From positions 283,181 through 347,180 of the forward strand of contig NW_027327624.1 of the NCBI RefSeq assembly GCF_047675955.1: DNA of 64,000 bases. The letters are read 5' to 3'. Positions within the stretch are counted from its first letter, which is position 1. The number at the start of each line of letters is the position of its first letter. The translations under genes and the position numbers were made by a program. Source of the DNA: Chlorocebus sabaeus (lineage: Eukaryota; Chordata; Mammalia; Primates; Cercopithecidae). Positions 1 to 14,010 of the stretch are shown here, piece after piece. The notes below the pieces were generated by a model. That model searched no databases and was not told the DNA's origin. It worked only from the letters and a program-made list of their open reading frames with translations.

Positions 1-425
1 TTTATTTTTTATTTTTTATTTTTTAAAATTATTTATTTCAATTTTGTGGGTATATAGTAGATGTATGTATTTATGGGGTGCATGAGATGTTCTGATTCAG
101 GCATGCAATGAATAATAATCACATCACGTAAAATGGGGTATCCATTCTCTCAAGCATTTATCCTTTGTGTTACAAGCAATCCAATTAGACTCTTTTAGTT
201 ATTTTAAAATGCACAGTTAAATTATTACTGACTATAGTTGCCTTGTTGTGCTATCAAATACTAGATCCTATTTATTCTTTCTGTTTTTTTGTACCCATTA
301 ACCATCTCCAGCTTTGCCTCAAAACCCCACTACCCTTCCCAGCCTCTGGTAACCATGCTTCTACTCTCTATCTCCATGAATTCAATTGTTTTGATTTTTA
401 GATCTCACAAATAAGTGAGAACATG
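1..425 (-). mobile_element. 3' end of an old L1 (L1PB/L1MA-like), fragment
   Basis: On the plus strand this starts with a T/A-rich tract (1-24), which is the reversed poly-A tail. It continues with text I recognise as the antisense of an L1PB/L1MA 3' UTR: a phrase equivalent to 'ATTTATGGGGTGCATGAGAT', then 'CAAGCATTTATCCTTTGTGT', then 'CCCTTCCCAGCCTCTGGTAA', and finally a 'AAGTGAGAACATGAAAT' end near 408-428. It is clearly older than and unrelated to the L1 that follows. No coding part is visible. The left end is cut by the window, so its length is unknown. The subfamily is from memory of consensus text and is approximate. Confidence 0.8.
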
Positions 426-553
426 AAATTAGAATTATTATTAAACAGATCTCAAAATGTGACTTAGTTGCATATCTTCTCCTCCTCTGCCTGTATCAAC
501 CTGTTTCAGCCTGGAAGCCTCTAGTGGGAAGGAGAGATGTGGTTGGTTGTTTC
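426..553. other. unassigned spacer between two L1 elements
   Basis: About 128 bp of ordinary mixed-composition sequence lies between the old L1 fragment and the T-tract of the younger L1. I see no alpha or deca satellite in it, no open frame worth noting, and no repeat family I recognise. It contains what should be the left target-site duplication of the younger L1 (bases just before 554), but no matching copy was seen beyond that element's other end. Confidence 0.5.
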
Positions 554-563
554 TTTTTTTTTT

Positions 564-796
564 ATATATATATATATATATTTTAAGTTCTAGGGTACAT
601 GTGCATAACGTGCAGGTTTGTTACATATGTATACTTGTGCCCTGTTGCTGTGCTGCACCCATCAATTCGTCAGCACCCATCAACTCGTCATTTACATCAG
701 GTATAACTCCCAATGCAATCCCTCCCGCCTCCCCCCTCCCCATGATAGGCCCCGGTGTGTGATGTTCCCCTTCCCGAGTCCAAGTGATCTCATTGT
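564..796 (-). other. L1 3' UTR with TA-rich end
   Basis: Read on the minus strand this is the G-rich L1 3' UTR: the plus strand shows the C-rich polypurine-complement 'CCCGCCTCCCCCCTCCCC' at 723-740, the usual L1 G-rich tract. It then runs through 'GTTACATATGTATACTTGTG' (620-639) to 'TTTTAAGTTCTAGGGTACAT' (581-600). The terminal (TA)n at 564-580 replaces the usual A/T mix next to the tail and is probably a small microsatellite expansion. Confidence 0.85.
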
Positions 797-1475
797 TCAG
801 TTCCCACCTATGAGTGAGAACATGCGGTGTTTGGTTTTCTGTTCTTGTGATAGTTTGCTAAGAATGATGGTTTCCAGCTGCATCCATGTCCCTACAAAGG
901 ACACAAACTCATCCTTTTTTTGGCTGCATAGTATTCCATGGTGTATATGTGCCACATTTTCTTAATCCAGTCTGTCACTGATGGACATTTGGGTTGATTC
1001 CAAGTCTTTGCTATTGTGAATAGTGTCGCAATAAACATACGTGTGCATGTGTCTTTATAGCAGCATGATTTATAATCTTTTGTGTATATACCCAGTAATG
1101 GGATGGCTGGGTCATATGGTACGTCTAGTTCTAGATCCTTGAGGAATCGCCATACTGTTTTCCATAATGATTGAACTAGTTTACAATCCCACCAACAGTG
1201 TAAAAGTGTTCCTATTTCTCCACATCTTCTCCAGCACCTGTTGTTTCCTGACTTTTGAATGATCGCCATTCTAACTGGTGTGAGATGGTATCTCAGTGTG
1301 GTTTTGATTTGCATTTCTCTGATGGCCAGTGATGATGAGCATTTTTTCATGTGTCTGTTGGCTGTATGAATGTCTTCTTTTGAGAAATGTCTGTTCATAT
1401 CCTTTGCCCACTTTTTGATGGGGTTGTTTGTTTTTTTCTTGTAAATTTGTTTGAGGTCTTTGTAGGTTCTGGATA
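797..1475 (-). pseudogene. L1 ORF2 C-terminal (Cys-rich) segment, two frame changes
   Basis: This is the last ~220 codons of ORF2. After the frameshift near 1480 the correct frame is recovered and is open as 1398-892. It contains '[17 protein letters not shown]' and the conserved C-terminal cysteine cluster '[18 protein letters not shown]' (CX3CX7HX4C, intact), then '[20 protein letters not shown]' and '[15 protein letters not shown]'. At 915-921 a T7 run (A7 on the coding strand) appears to be one base short, moving the last ~40 codons into another frame. The family's usual ORF2 stop corresponds to about 797-799. The Cys-rich domain is needed for L1 ribonucleoprotein function in known elements; here it is part of a dead copy. 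Confidence 0.88.
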
Positions 1476-4637
<3,162 letters not shown>

Positions 4638-4685
4638 TTATTTTGCTCGTTAGTTGATGCAGTTTCTTCCTAGCCTTGATGGTCT

Positions 4686-5698
4686 TTACATTTTGGCATG
4701 TTTTTGCAATGGCTGGTACCGGTTGTTCCTTTCCATGTTTAGTGCTTCCTTCAGGGTCTCTTGTAAGGCAGGCCTAGTGGTGACAAAATCTCTAAGCATT
4801 TGCTTATCTGTAAAGGATTTTATTTCTCCTTCACTTATGAAACTTAGTTTGGCTGGATATGAAATTCTGGGTTGAAAATTCTTTTCTTTAAGAATGTTGA
4901 ATATTGGCCCCCACTCTCTTCTGCCTTGTAGAGTTTCTGCCAAGAGATCTGCTGTTAGTCTGATGGGCTTCCCTTTGTGGGTAACCCGACCTTTATCTCT
5001 GGCTGCCCTTAAGATTTTTTTCTTCATTTCAACTTTGGTGAATCTGGCAATTATGTGTCTTGGAGTTGCTCTTCTCGAGGAGTATCTTTGTGGTGTTCTC
5101 TGTATTTCCTGGATTTGAATGTTGGCCTGCCCTACTAGGTTGGGGAAGTTCTCCTGGATGATATACTGAAGAGTGTTTTCCAACTTCTTTCCATTTTCCC
5201 CCTCACTTTCAGGCACCCCAATCAGACGTAGATTTGGTCTTTTTACATAATCCCATACTTCTTGCAGGCTTTGTTCATTTCTTATTCTTCTTTTTTCTTT
5301 TGCTTTCTCTTCTCGCTTCATTTCGTTCATTTGATCCTTAATCGCTGATACTCTTCCAGTTGATCGAGTCGGTTACTGAAGCTTGTGCATTTGTCACGTA
5401 TATCTCGTGTCATGGTTTTCATCTCTTTCATTTCGTTTATGACCTTCTCTGCATTAATTATTCTAGCCATCAATTCTTCCACTTTTTTTTCAAGACTTTT
5501 AGTTTCTTTGCGCTGGGTACGTGATTCCTCCTTTAGCTCTGAGAAGTTCGATGGACTGAAGCCTTCTTCTATCACCTCGTCAGAGTCATTCTCCATCCAG
5601 CTTTGATACGTTGATGGCGATGAGCTGCGCTCCTTTGCCGGAGGAGATGCGCTCTTATTTTTTGAAATTCCAGCTTTTCTGCCCTGCTTTTGCCCCAT
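4686..5698 (-). pseudogene. L1 ORF1 (ORF1p), frameshifted
   Basis: In an intact L1 this encodes the ~338-residue ORF1p, a trimeric RNA-binding chaperone that coats L1 RNA in the cytoplasmic ribonucleoprotein. The start at 5698 gives the typical basic N-terminus (MGQKQGRKAG) followed by a Ser/Pro-rich stretch and the charged coiled-coil region. The frame closes at 5327 after 123 residues. The rest continues in another frame from about 5360 to 4686: it contains the RRM-domain segment around 'NLRLIGVPESEGENGKK', the basic 'RTPQRYSSRRATPRHI' region and the normal C-terminal 'NNRYQPLQKHAKM'. Comparison with the usual family layout suggests a small deletion (about 4 nt, near 5355) as the cause. Both halves are otherwise well preserved. 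Non-functional as it stands. Confidence 0.9.
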
Positions 5699-7599
5699 CT
5701 TTGTGGCTTTATTTGCCTCTGGTTTTTAACGGAAGATATTTCCTTTTTCACCATAGCCCTCTATGGGCTTCCAAATATCACTTAGCAAATTTCACGAGAA
5801 CAGTCTTAGTGAACGACTTCTTGAGGGGAAAGCTGTAACTCTGTGAGATGAATTAAGAGAACATAATGCAGTTTCTCAGACAGCTTCTTTTCGGTTTTTA
5901 TCTTAGTATATTTCCTTTTTCGGCAAAGGCCTCTATGGCCTTCCAAATATCACTTTGCAAATTCCACAAGAACAGTCTTAGCGAAAGGTTTCTTGAGGGG
6001 AAAGCTGTAAATCTCTGTGATGAATTAACAGAACACAAAGCAGTTTGTCAAAAAGCTTCCTTTCAATTTTTATCTTAGGATATTCATTTTTTCACCATAG
6101 CCTTCTGAGGGCTTCCAAATACCACTTTGTAAATTCCACAAGAACAGACTTACTGAAAGGCTTCTTGAGGGGAAAGCTGTAACTCTGTGAGATGAATTAA
6201 CAGAACACAAAGCAGTTTCTCAGAAATCTTCTTTCCAGTTTTTAACTGAAGATACTTCCTATTTAACCATAGCCCTCTATGGGCTTCCAAATATCACATT
6301 GTAAATTCCACAAGAACACTCTTAGCGAAAGGCTTCTTCAGAGGAAAGCTGTAACGCTGTGAGATGAATTAACAGAACACAAAGCAGTTTCTCAGTAAGC
6401 TCCTTTCCAGTTTTTAACTGAAGATTTTTCCTTTTTAACCATAGCCTTCTTTTGATTCCAAATATCACTTTGCAAACACCACAAGAACAGTCTTAGCGAA
6501 AGGCTTCTTGAGGGGACAGCTGTAACTTGGTGAGATGTATTAACAGAACACACAGCAGTTTCTCAGAAAGCTTTTCTCCAGTTTTTAACTGAAGATATTT
6601 CCTTTTTCACAATAGCCCTCTATGGGCTTCCAAATATCACTTTGCAAACTCCACAAGAACAGTCTTAGTGAACGGTTTATGGAGGGGAAAGCTGTAAATT
6701 TGTGAGTTAACTAACAGAATACAAAGCAGTTTCTCAGAAAGCTTCTTTACGGTTTTTGTCTTAGGATACTTCCATTTACACCATAGCCGTCTAAGGGTTT
6801 CAAAATAGCACTTTGCATATTCCTCAAGAACAGTCTTAGCGAAAGGCTTCTTGAGGAGAAAGTTGTAACTCTCTGAGATGAATTAACAGAACACACAGCT
6901 GTTTCTCAGAAAGCTTCATTTCAGTTTTTATCTTAGGATATTTCCTTTTTCACCATAGCTCTCTATGGACTGCCACATATCACTTTGCAAATTCCACGAG
7001 AACAGTCTTAGCGAAAGGCTTCTTGAAGGGAAAGCTGTAAGTCTGTAACTGAATTAGCAAAACATAAAGGAGTTTCTCAGAAATCTTCTTACCTGTTTTA
7101 TTGGAAGATATTTCCTTTTTCTCCATAGCCCTCTAAGGGCTTCCAAGTATCACTTTGGAAATTCCACAAGAACAGTCTTAGCGAAAGGCTTCTTGAGGAG
7201 TAAGCTGTAACTCTGTGAGATGAATTAACAGAACACAAAACAGTTCCTCCGAAAGATTCTTTCCAGTTTTTAACGGAAGAAGTTTCCTTTTTCACCGTAA
7301 GCCTCTATGGGCTTCCAATTATCATTTTGCACATTACACAAGAACAGACTTAGCGAAAGGCCTCTTGAGGGGAAAGCTGTAACTCTGTGAGATGAATTAG
7401 CAGAACACAAAGCAGTTTCTCAGAAACCTTCTTTCCAGTTTTTAACTGCAGATATTTCCTTTTTCACCATAGCCCTGTATGGGTTTCCAAATATCACTTT
7501 GCAAATTCCACAAGAACAGTCTCATCGAAGGGCTTCTTGAAAGGAAAGCTGTAACTTGGTGAGATGTATTCACATAACACACGGCTGTTTCTCAGGAAG

Positions 7600-10500
7600 C
7601 TTATTTCCAGTTTTTAATGGAAGATATTTCCTTTTTCACAATAGCCCTCTAAGGGCTTCCAAATATCACTTTGGAAATTTCACAAGAACAGTCTCAGTGA
7701 ACGGCTTCTTGAGGGAAAAGCTGTAAGTCTGTGAGATGAAATAACAGAACACAAAGCAGTTTCTCAGAAAGCTTCTTTACGGTTTTCAACTTAGGATAAT
7801 TCCATTTTCACTATAGACCTCTATGGGCTTCCAAATATCACTTTTCGAATTCCACAAGAACAGTCTTAGCGAAAGGATTCTTGAGGGAAAAGTTGTAACT
7901 CTGTGAGATGAATTAATAGAACACAAAGAAGTTTCTCATAAAGCTTCTTTCCAGTTTGTAAGAGAAGATATTTCCTTTTTCACCACAGCCCTCTATGGAC
8001 TTCCAAATATCACTTTGCAAATCACACAAGAACAGTCTTAGCGAAAGGGTTCTTGAGGGGAAAGCTGTAACTCAGTGAGATTAATTAACAGAACACAAGG
8101 CAGTTTCTCAGAAAGCTTCTTTCCAGTTTTTAACGGAAGATATTTCCTTTTTCACCATAGCCCTCTATGGTCTCCCAAATATAACTTTGCAAATTTCACA
8201 AGAACAGTCTAAGTCAACGGCCTCTTGAGGGGAAAGCTGTAACTCTGTGAGATGAACTAACAGAACACAAAGCATTTTCTCAGACAGCTTCTTTTCGGTT
8301 TTTATCTTAGGATATTGCCATTTGCATCGTAGCACTCTATGGGCTTCGAAATATCACTTTGCAAATTCCACAAGAATAGACTTAGTGAAAGGCTTCTTGA
8401 GGGGAAAGCTGTAACTCTGTTAGATGAATTAACAGAACACAAAGCAGTTTCTCAGAAAGCTTCTTTCAAACAGTTAACTGAAGATATTTCCATGTTCACC
8501 ATACCCCTTACGAGCTTCCAAATATCACTTAGCAAATTCCACAAGAACAGCCTTAGCGAAAGACGTCTTGAGGGGAACGCTGTAACTCTGAGATGAATTA
8601 ACAGAACACAAAGCAGTTTCTCAGAAAGCTTCTTTAGAGTTGTTAACGGAAGATTTTTCCTTTTTCACCATAGCCCTCTAAGGACTTCCAAATTTCAACT
8701 TGCAAATTCCACAAGAACAGTCTTGGCGAATGGTTTCTTGAGGAGAAAGCTGTAACTCTGTGAGATGAATTAACAGACCACAAAGTAGTTTTCCAGAAAG
8801 ATTCCGTCCAGTGTTTAACGGAAAATATTTCCTTTTTTAACTTATCCCTCTACGGGCTTCCAAATATCACTTTGCAAATTCCACAAGAACAGTCCTATCG
8901 AAAGGCTTCTTGAGGGGAAAGCTGTAACTCTGTGAGATGAAGTAACAGAATACAAAACAGTTTCGCAGAAAGCTTCTTTCCAGTTTTTAACTGAAGATAT
9001 TTCCTTTTTCACCGTAGCCATCTATAGGCTTAAAAAATCACTTTGCAAATTCCACAAGAACAGCCCTAGCGAAAGGTACTTGAGGGGGAAGTGTAAATTT
9101 GTGAGTTAACTAACAGTATACAAAGCAGTTTCTCAGAAAGCTTCTTTACTGTTTTTGCCTTAGGAAACTTCCATTTTCACCATTGCCATCTAAGGGTTTC
9201 GAAATATCACTTTGCATATTCCACAAGAACAGTCTTAGCGAAAGGCTTCTTGAGGGGAAAGCGGTAACTCTGTGAGGTGAATTAACAGAACACAAAGTAG
9301 TTTCTCAGAAAGGTTCATTTCACTTTTTATCTTAGGATATTTCCTTTTTCACCATAGCTCTCTATGGGATTCCAAATATCACTTTGCAAATTCCACAAGA
9401 ACAGTCTTAGAGAAAGAGTTCTTGAGGAGAAAGCTGTAGCTCTGTGAGATTAATTAACAGAACACAAGGCAGTTTCTTAGAAAGCTTCTTTCCAGTTTTC
9501 AACTGAAGATATTTCCTTTTTCACCATAACCCTCTATGGGCTTCCAAATATCACTTTGCAAGTTTCACTAGAACAGTCTTAGTGAACGGATGCTTGAGGG
9601 TAAATATCTAACTCTGTGAGATGAACTAACAGAAAACAAAGCAGTTTCTGAGAAAGCTTCTTTTCTGTTTTTTTCTTAGGATATTTCCATTTTCACCATA
9701 GCCCTCTATGGGCTATCAAATATCACCTTGCAAATTCCACAAGAAGCGTCTTAGCGAAAGGCTTCTTGAGGGAAAAATGTAAGTCTGTGAGATGAATTAA
9801 CAGAACACAAAGCAGTTTCTCAAAAAGCTTCTTTCCAGTTTTTAACGGGAGATATTTCCTTTTTAACCATAGCACTCTATGGTCTCCCAAATATAACATT
9901 GGAAATTTCACAAGAGCAGACTTAGTCAACGGCCTCTTGAGGGGAAAGCTTTAACTCTGTGAGATGAACTAGCAGAACACAAAGCAGTTTCTCAGACAGA
10001 TTCATTTCGGTTTTTAGCTTAGGATATTGCCATTTTCACCGTAGTCCTTAGGAGCTTCCAAATATCACTTAGCAAATTCCACAACAACAGCCTTAGCGAA
10101 AGGCTTCTTGAGGCGAAAGTTGGAACTCTGTGACATGAATTAACAGAACACAAAGCAGTTTCTCAGAAAGCTTCTTTACAGTTGTTAATGGAAGATAGTT
10201 CCTTTTTCAACATAGCCCTCTATGGATTCCAAATATCACCTTTCAAATACCACAAGAACAGTCTTAACGAATGGTTTCTTGAGGAGAAAGCTGTAACTCT
10301 GTGAGATGAATTAACAGACCATAAAGCAGTTTTTCAGTAAGATTCTTTCCAGTGTTTAACGGAAAATATTTCCTTTTTCACCATACCCCTCTATGGGCTT
10401 CCAAATATCACTTTGCAAATTCTACAAGAGCAGTCTTAGCGAAAGGCTTCTTGAAGGGAAAGCTGTAACTCTGTGAGATGAAGTAACAGAATACAAAGCT

Positions 10501-10700
10501 GTTTCTCAACAAGCTTCTTTCCAGTTTTTAACGGAAGATATTTCCTTTTTCACCGTAGCCCTCTATAGGCTTAAAAAATCACTTTGCAAATTCCACAAGA
10601 ACAGCCATAGCGAAAGGCTTCTTAAGGGGAAATCTGTAACTCTGTGAGATCAATTACCAGAACACAAAGCGGTTTCTCAGAAAGCTTCTTTTCAGTTTTT
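7600..10700 (-). repeat. ~1.5-1.7-kb duplicated alpha block (9-10 monomers)
   Basis: Private variants repeat in the same order. 'TCTCCCAAATATAAC' with 'GTCAACGGCCTCTTGAGG' occurs at 8171 and 9883 (1712 bp, ten monomers). 'GGATATTGCCATTT' follows in both. 'AACAGACCA' with 'CCAGTGTTTAACGGAAAATA' occurs near 8774 and 10314 (1540 bp, nine monomers). 'TATAGGCTTAAAAAATCACT' occurs near 9013 and 10565. The change from ten to nine monomers shows that one copy has lost or gained a monomer. Confidence 0.75.
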
Positions 10701-11214
10701 ATCTTAAGATATTTCCTTTTTCACCAGAGCCATCTATGGGCTTTCAAATATCACTTTGCACGTTCCACAAGAACAGTCTTAATGAGAGTCTTCTTGAGGG
10801 GAAAGCTGTAACTCTGTGACGTGAATTAAAAGAACACAAGGCAGTTTCTCAGAAAGCTTCTTTCCAGTTTTTAACGGAAGATATTTCCTTTTTCACCATA
10901 GCTCTCTATAGGCTTCTAAATATCGCTTTGCAAATTTCACAAGAACAGTCTCAGCGAAGCGCTTCTTGAGGGGAAAGCTGCAATTTGGTGAGATGTATTC
11001 ACAGAACACACGGCAGTTTCTCAGGAAGTTTCTTTCCAGTTTTTAACGGAAGATATTTCCTTTTTCACAACAGCCCTCTATGGGCTTCCAAATATCACTT
11101 TGCAAATTTCAAAAGAACTGTCTTAGGGAACGGCTTCTTGAGGGGAAAGCTGTAACTCTGTGAGATGAACTAAGAGAACACAATGCAGTTTCTCAGAAAG
11201 CTTCTTTTCAGTTT

Positions 11215-12664
11215 TTTTCTTAGGATATATCCTTTTTCGTCAAAGCCCTCTACGGGCTTCCAATATCACTTTGCAAATTCCACAAGAACAGTCTCAGTGA
11301 ACGGCTTCTTGAGGGGAAAGCTGTAATTCTGTGAGATGAATTGACCGAACACAAAGCAGTTTCTCTGAAAGCTTCTTTTCAGTTTTTATCTTAAGACATT
11401 TCCTTTTTCACCATAGCCCTCTATGGGCTTCCAAACAACACTTTGCCAATTAGACAAGAACAGTCTTAGCGAAAGGCTTCTTGAGGGGAATGCTGTAACT
11501 TTGGGAGATGAATTAACACAACACAAAGCAGTCTCTCAGAAAGCTTCTTTCCAGTTTTCAACTGAAGATAATTTCTTTTTCACCATGGCACATTATGGGC
11601 TTCCAAATATCACTTTGCAAATTCCAAAAGAACAGTCTTTGCCAAAGGCTTCTTGAGTGGAAAGGTCTAACACAGTATGATGAATAAACAGAACACAAAG
11701 CAGTCTCTCAGAAAGTTTCTTTCCCGTTTTACACTGAACATATTTCCTTTTTCACCGTAGCCCTCTATGGGCTTCCAAATATCACTTTGCAAATCCCCCA
11801 AGAAGAGCCTTAGCGAAAGGATTCTTCAGGGGAAAGCTGTAACTCTGTGAGATGAATTAACAGAACACAAGTCAGTTTCTCATAAAGCTTCTTTCCAGTT
11901 TTTAATGGAAACTATTTCCTTTACCACTATAGCCCTCTATGGGCTTCCTAATATCACTTTCCAATTTTCACAAGAACAGTCTTAGTGAACGGCTCCTTGA
12001 GTGGAAAGCTGTAACTCTGAGAGATGAATTAACAGAACACAAGGCAAATTTCACAAGAACAGTCTTAGTAAACGGCTTCTTAAGGGGAAAGCTGTAAATC
12101 TGTGAGATGAACTAAGAGAACACAAAGCAGTTTCTCAGAAAGCTTCTTTTCAGTTTTTTTCTTAGGATATTTCCTTTTTTGTCAAAGCCATCTACGGGCT
12201 TCCAATATCACTTTGCAAATTCCACAAGAACAGTCTCAATGAACGGCTTCTTGAGGGGAAAGCTGTAACTCTGTGAGATGAATTAACCGAACACAAGGCA
12301 GTTTCTCTGAAAGCTTCTTTTCAGTTTTTATCTTAAGACATTTCCTTTTTCACCATAGCCCTCTATGGGCTTCCAAATAACACTTTGCAAATTAGACAAG
12401 AACAGTCTTAGCGAAAGGCTTCTTGAGGGGAATGCTGTAACTTTGGGAGATGAATTAACACAACACAAAGCAGTCTCTCAGAAAGCTTCTTTCCAGTTTT
12501 CAACTGAAGATAATTTCTTTTTCACCATGGCACATCATGGGCTTCCAAATATCACTTTGCAAATTCCAAAAGAACTGTCTTTGCCAAAGGCTTCTTGAGT
12601 GGAAAGGTCTAACACAGTGTGATGAATAAACAGAACACAAAGCAGTCTCTCAGAAAGTTTCTTT
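11215..12664 (-). repeat. local duplication inside alpha array, ~942-bp spacing
   Basis: A block of about three monomers around 11215-11720 recurs almost exactly at about 12157-12664. Shared private variants include 'GTCAAAGCC' in place of 'ACCATAGCC', 'CAATATCACTTTG' lacking the usual A, 'TTAGACAAGAACAG', 'TTTGGGAGATGAATTAACAC' and 'CACCATGGCACAT'. The spacing is about 5.5 monomer lengths, not a whole number, because a deleted monomer lies between the copies (see 11930-12080). This is a recent unequal-exchange product. Confidence 0.85.
11930..12080 (-). repeat. alpha monomer with ~89-bp internal deletion
   Basis: At 12045 the text goes from 'AACACAAGGC' straight to 'AAATTTCACAAGAACAG', skipping the segment that normally runs from 'AGTTTCTCAG' through 'ATCACTTTGC' (about 89 bp, including the HindIII site and the pJalpha-type box). 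The preceding monomer has the private words 'CTTTCCAATTTTCA', 'GGCTCCTTGAGTGG' and 'CTGAGAGATGAATTAAC'. The same junction and the same private words occur at 18445. Confidence 0.85.
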
Positions 12665-13899
12665 CCCGTTTTTCACTGAAGATATTTCCTTTTTCAAATA
12701 GCCCTCTATGGGCTTCCAAATATCACTTTGTAAATTCCACAAGAACAGACTTAGCGAAAGGCTTCCTGAGGGGAAAGCTGTAACACTGTGAGATGAATTA
12801 ACAGAACAAAAAGCATTTTCTCAGAAATCGTCTTTCCAGTTTTCAACTGAAGATATTTCCTTTTTCACCATAGCTCTCTATTGGCTTCCAAATATCACCT
12901 TACAAATTCCAGAAAGCATTCTTAGCGAAAGGCTTCTTGAGGGGAAAGCTGTAACTCTGTGAAATGAATTAACAGGACACAAAGCAGTTTCTCTGAAAGC
13001 TTCTTTCCAGGTTTTAAAGGAAGATGTTTTGTTTTTCACCAAAGCCCTCTACGGGCTTCCAAATATCACTTTCCAAATTCCACAAGAAGAGTCTTAGGGA
13101 AAGACTTCTTGAGGGGAAAGCTGTAACTCTGTGAGATGAATAAACAGAACACATAGCAGTTTCTCAGAAAGATTCTTTTCAGTTTTTAACTGAAGATATT
13201 TCCTTTTTCACCCTAACCCTTGATGGGCTTCCAAATACCACTTTGCAAATGCCACAGGAACAGCCTTGGCAAAAGGCTTCTTGAGGAGAAACCTGTAACT
13301 CTGTGAAATGAATCAACAGAACACAAAGCAGTTTCCCAGAAAGCTTCTTTTCAGTTCTTATCTTAGGATATTTCCTTTTGCACCATAGACCTCTATCGGC
13401 TTCCAAATATCAGTTTGCTAATTCCACAAGAACTGTCTTAGCGAAAGTCTTCTTGAGGGGAAAGCTGTAACTCTGTGAGATGAATTAACAGAACACAAAG
13501 CAGTTTCTCAGAAAGCCTCTTTCCAGTTTTTAAAGGAAGATATTTCCTTTCTCACCGTAGCCTTCTATGGGCTTCCAGATATCACCTTGCAAATTCTACA
13601 AGAATAGTCTTAGTGATCGGCTTCTTGAGGGGAAAGCTACAACTCCATGAGATGAATTAAGAGAACACAATGCCATTTCTCGGAAAGCTTCTTTTCGGTT
13701 TTTATCGTAGGATATTTCCTTTTTCACCATAGCCCTCTATGGTCTTCCAAATATCACTTTTCAAATTCCACAAGAACAGCCTTAATGAACGGCTTCTTAA
13801 GGGGAAAGCTGCAACTGTGTGAGATGAATTAACAGAACACAAAGCAGGTTCTCAGAAAGCTTCTTTTCATGTTTTAAATAGGATATTCCCTTTTTCACC

Positions 13900-14010
13900 A
13901 TAGCCCTCCATGGTCTTCTAAATATCACTTTATATTCTACATGAACAGTCTTAGCGAAAGGCTTCCTGAAGGTAATGTTGTAGCCCTCAGAGAGCTTCTT
14001 TTCAGTTTTT
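13900..14010 (-). repeat. alpha monomer with ~40-bp deletion
   Basis: Near 13980 'GGTAATGTTGTA' passes directly to 'GCCCTCAGAGAGCTTCTTTT'. The usual 'ACTCTGTGAGATGAATTAAC...CAGTTTCT' segment of about 40 bp is missing, with a few filler bases at the join. The same monomer also has a shortened 'CACTTTATATTCTACATGAA' in place of 'CACTTTGCAAATTCCACAAG'. Confidence 0.75.
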
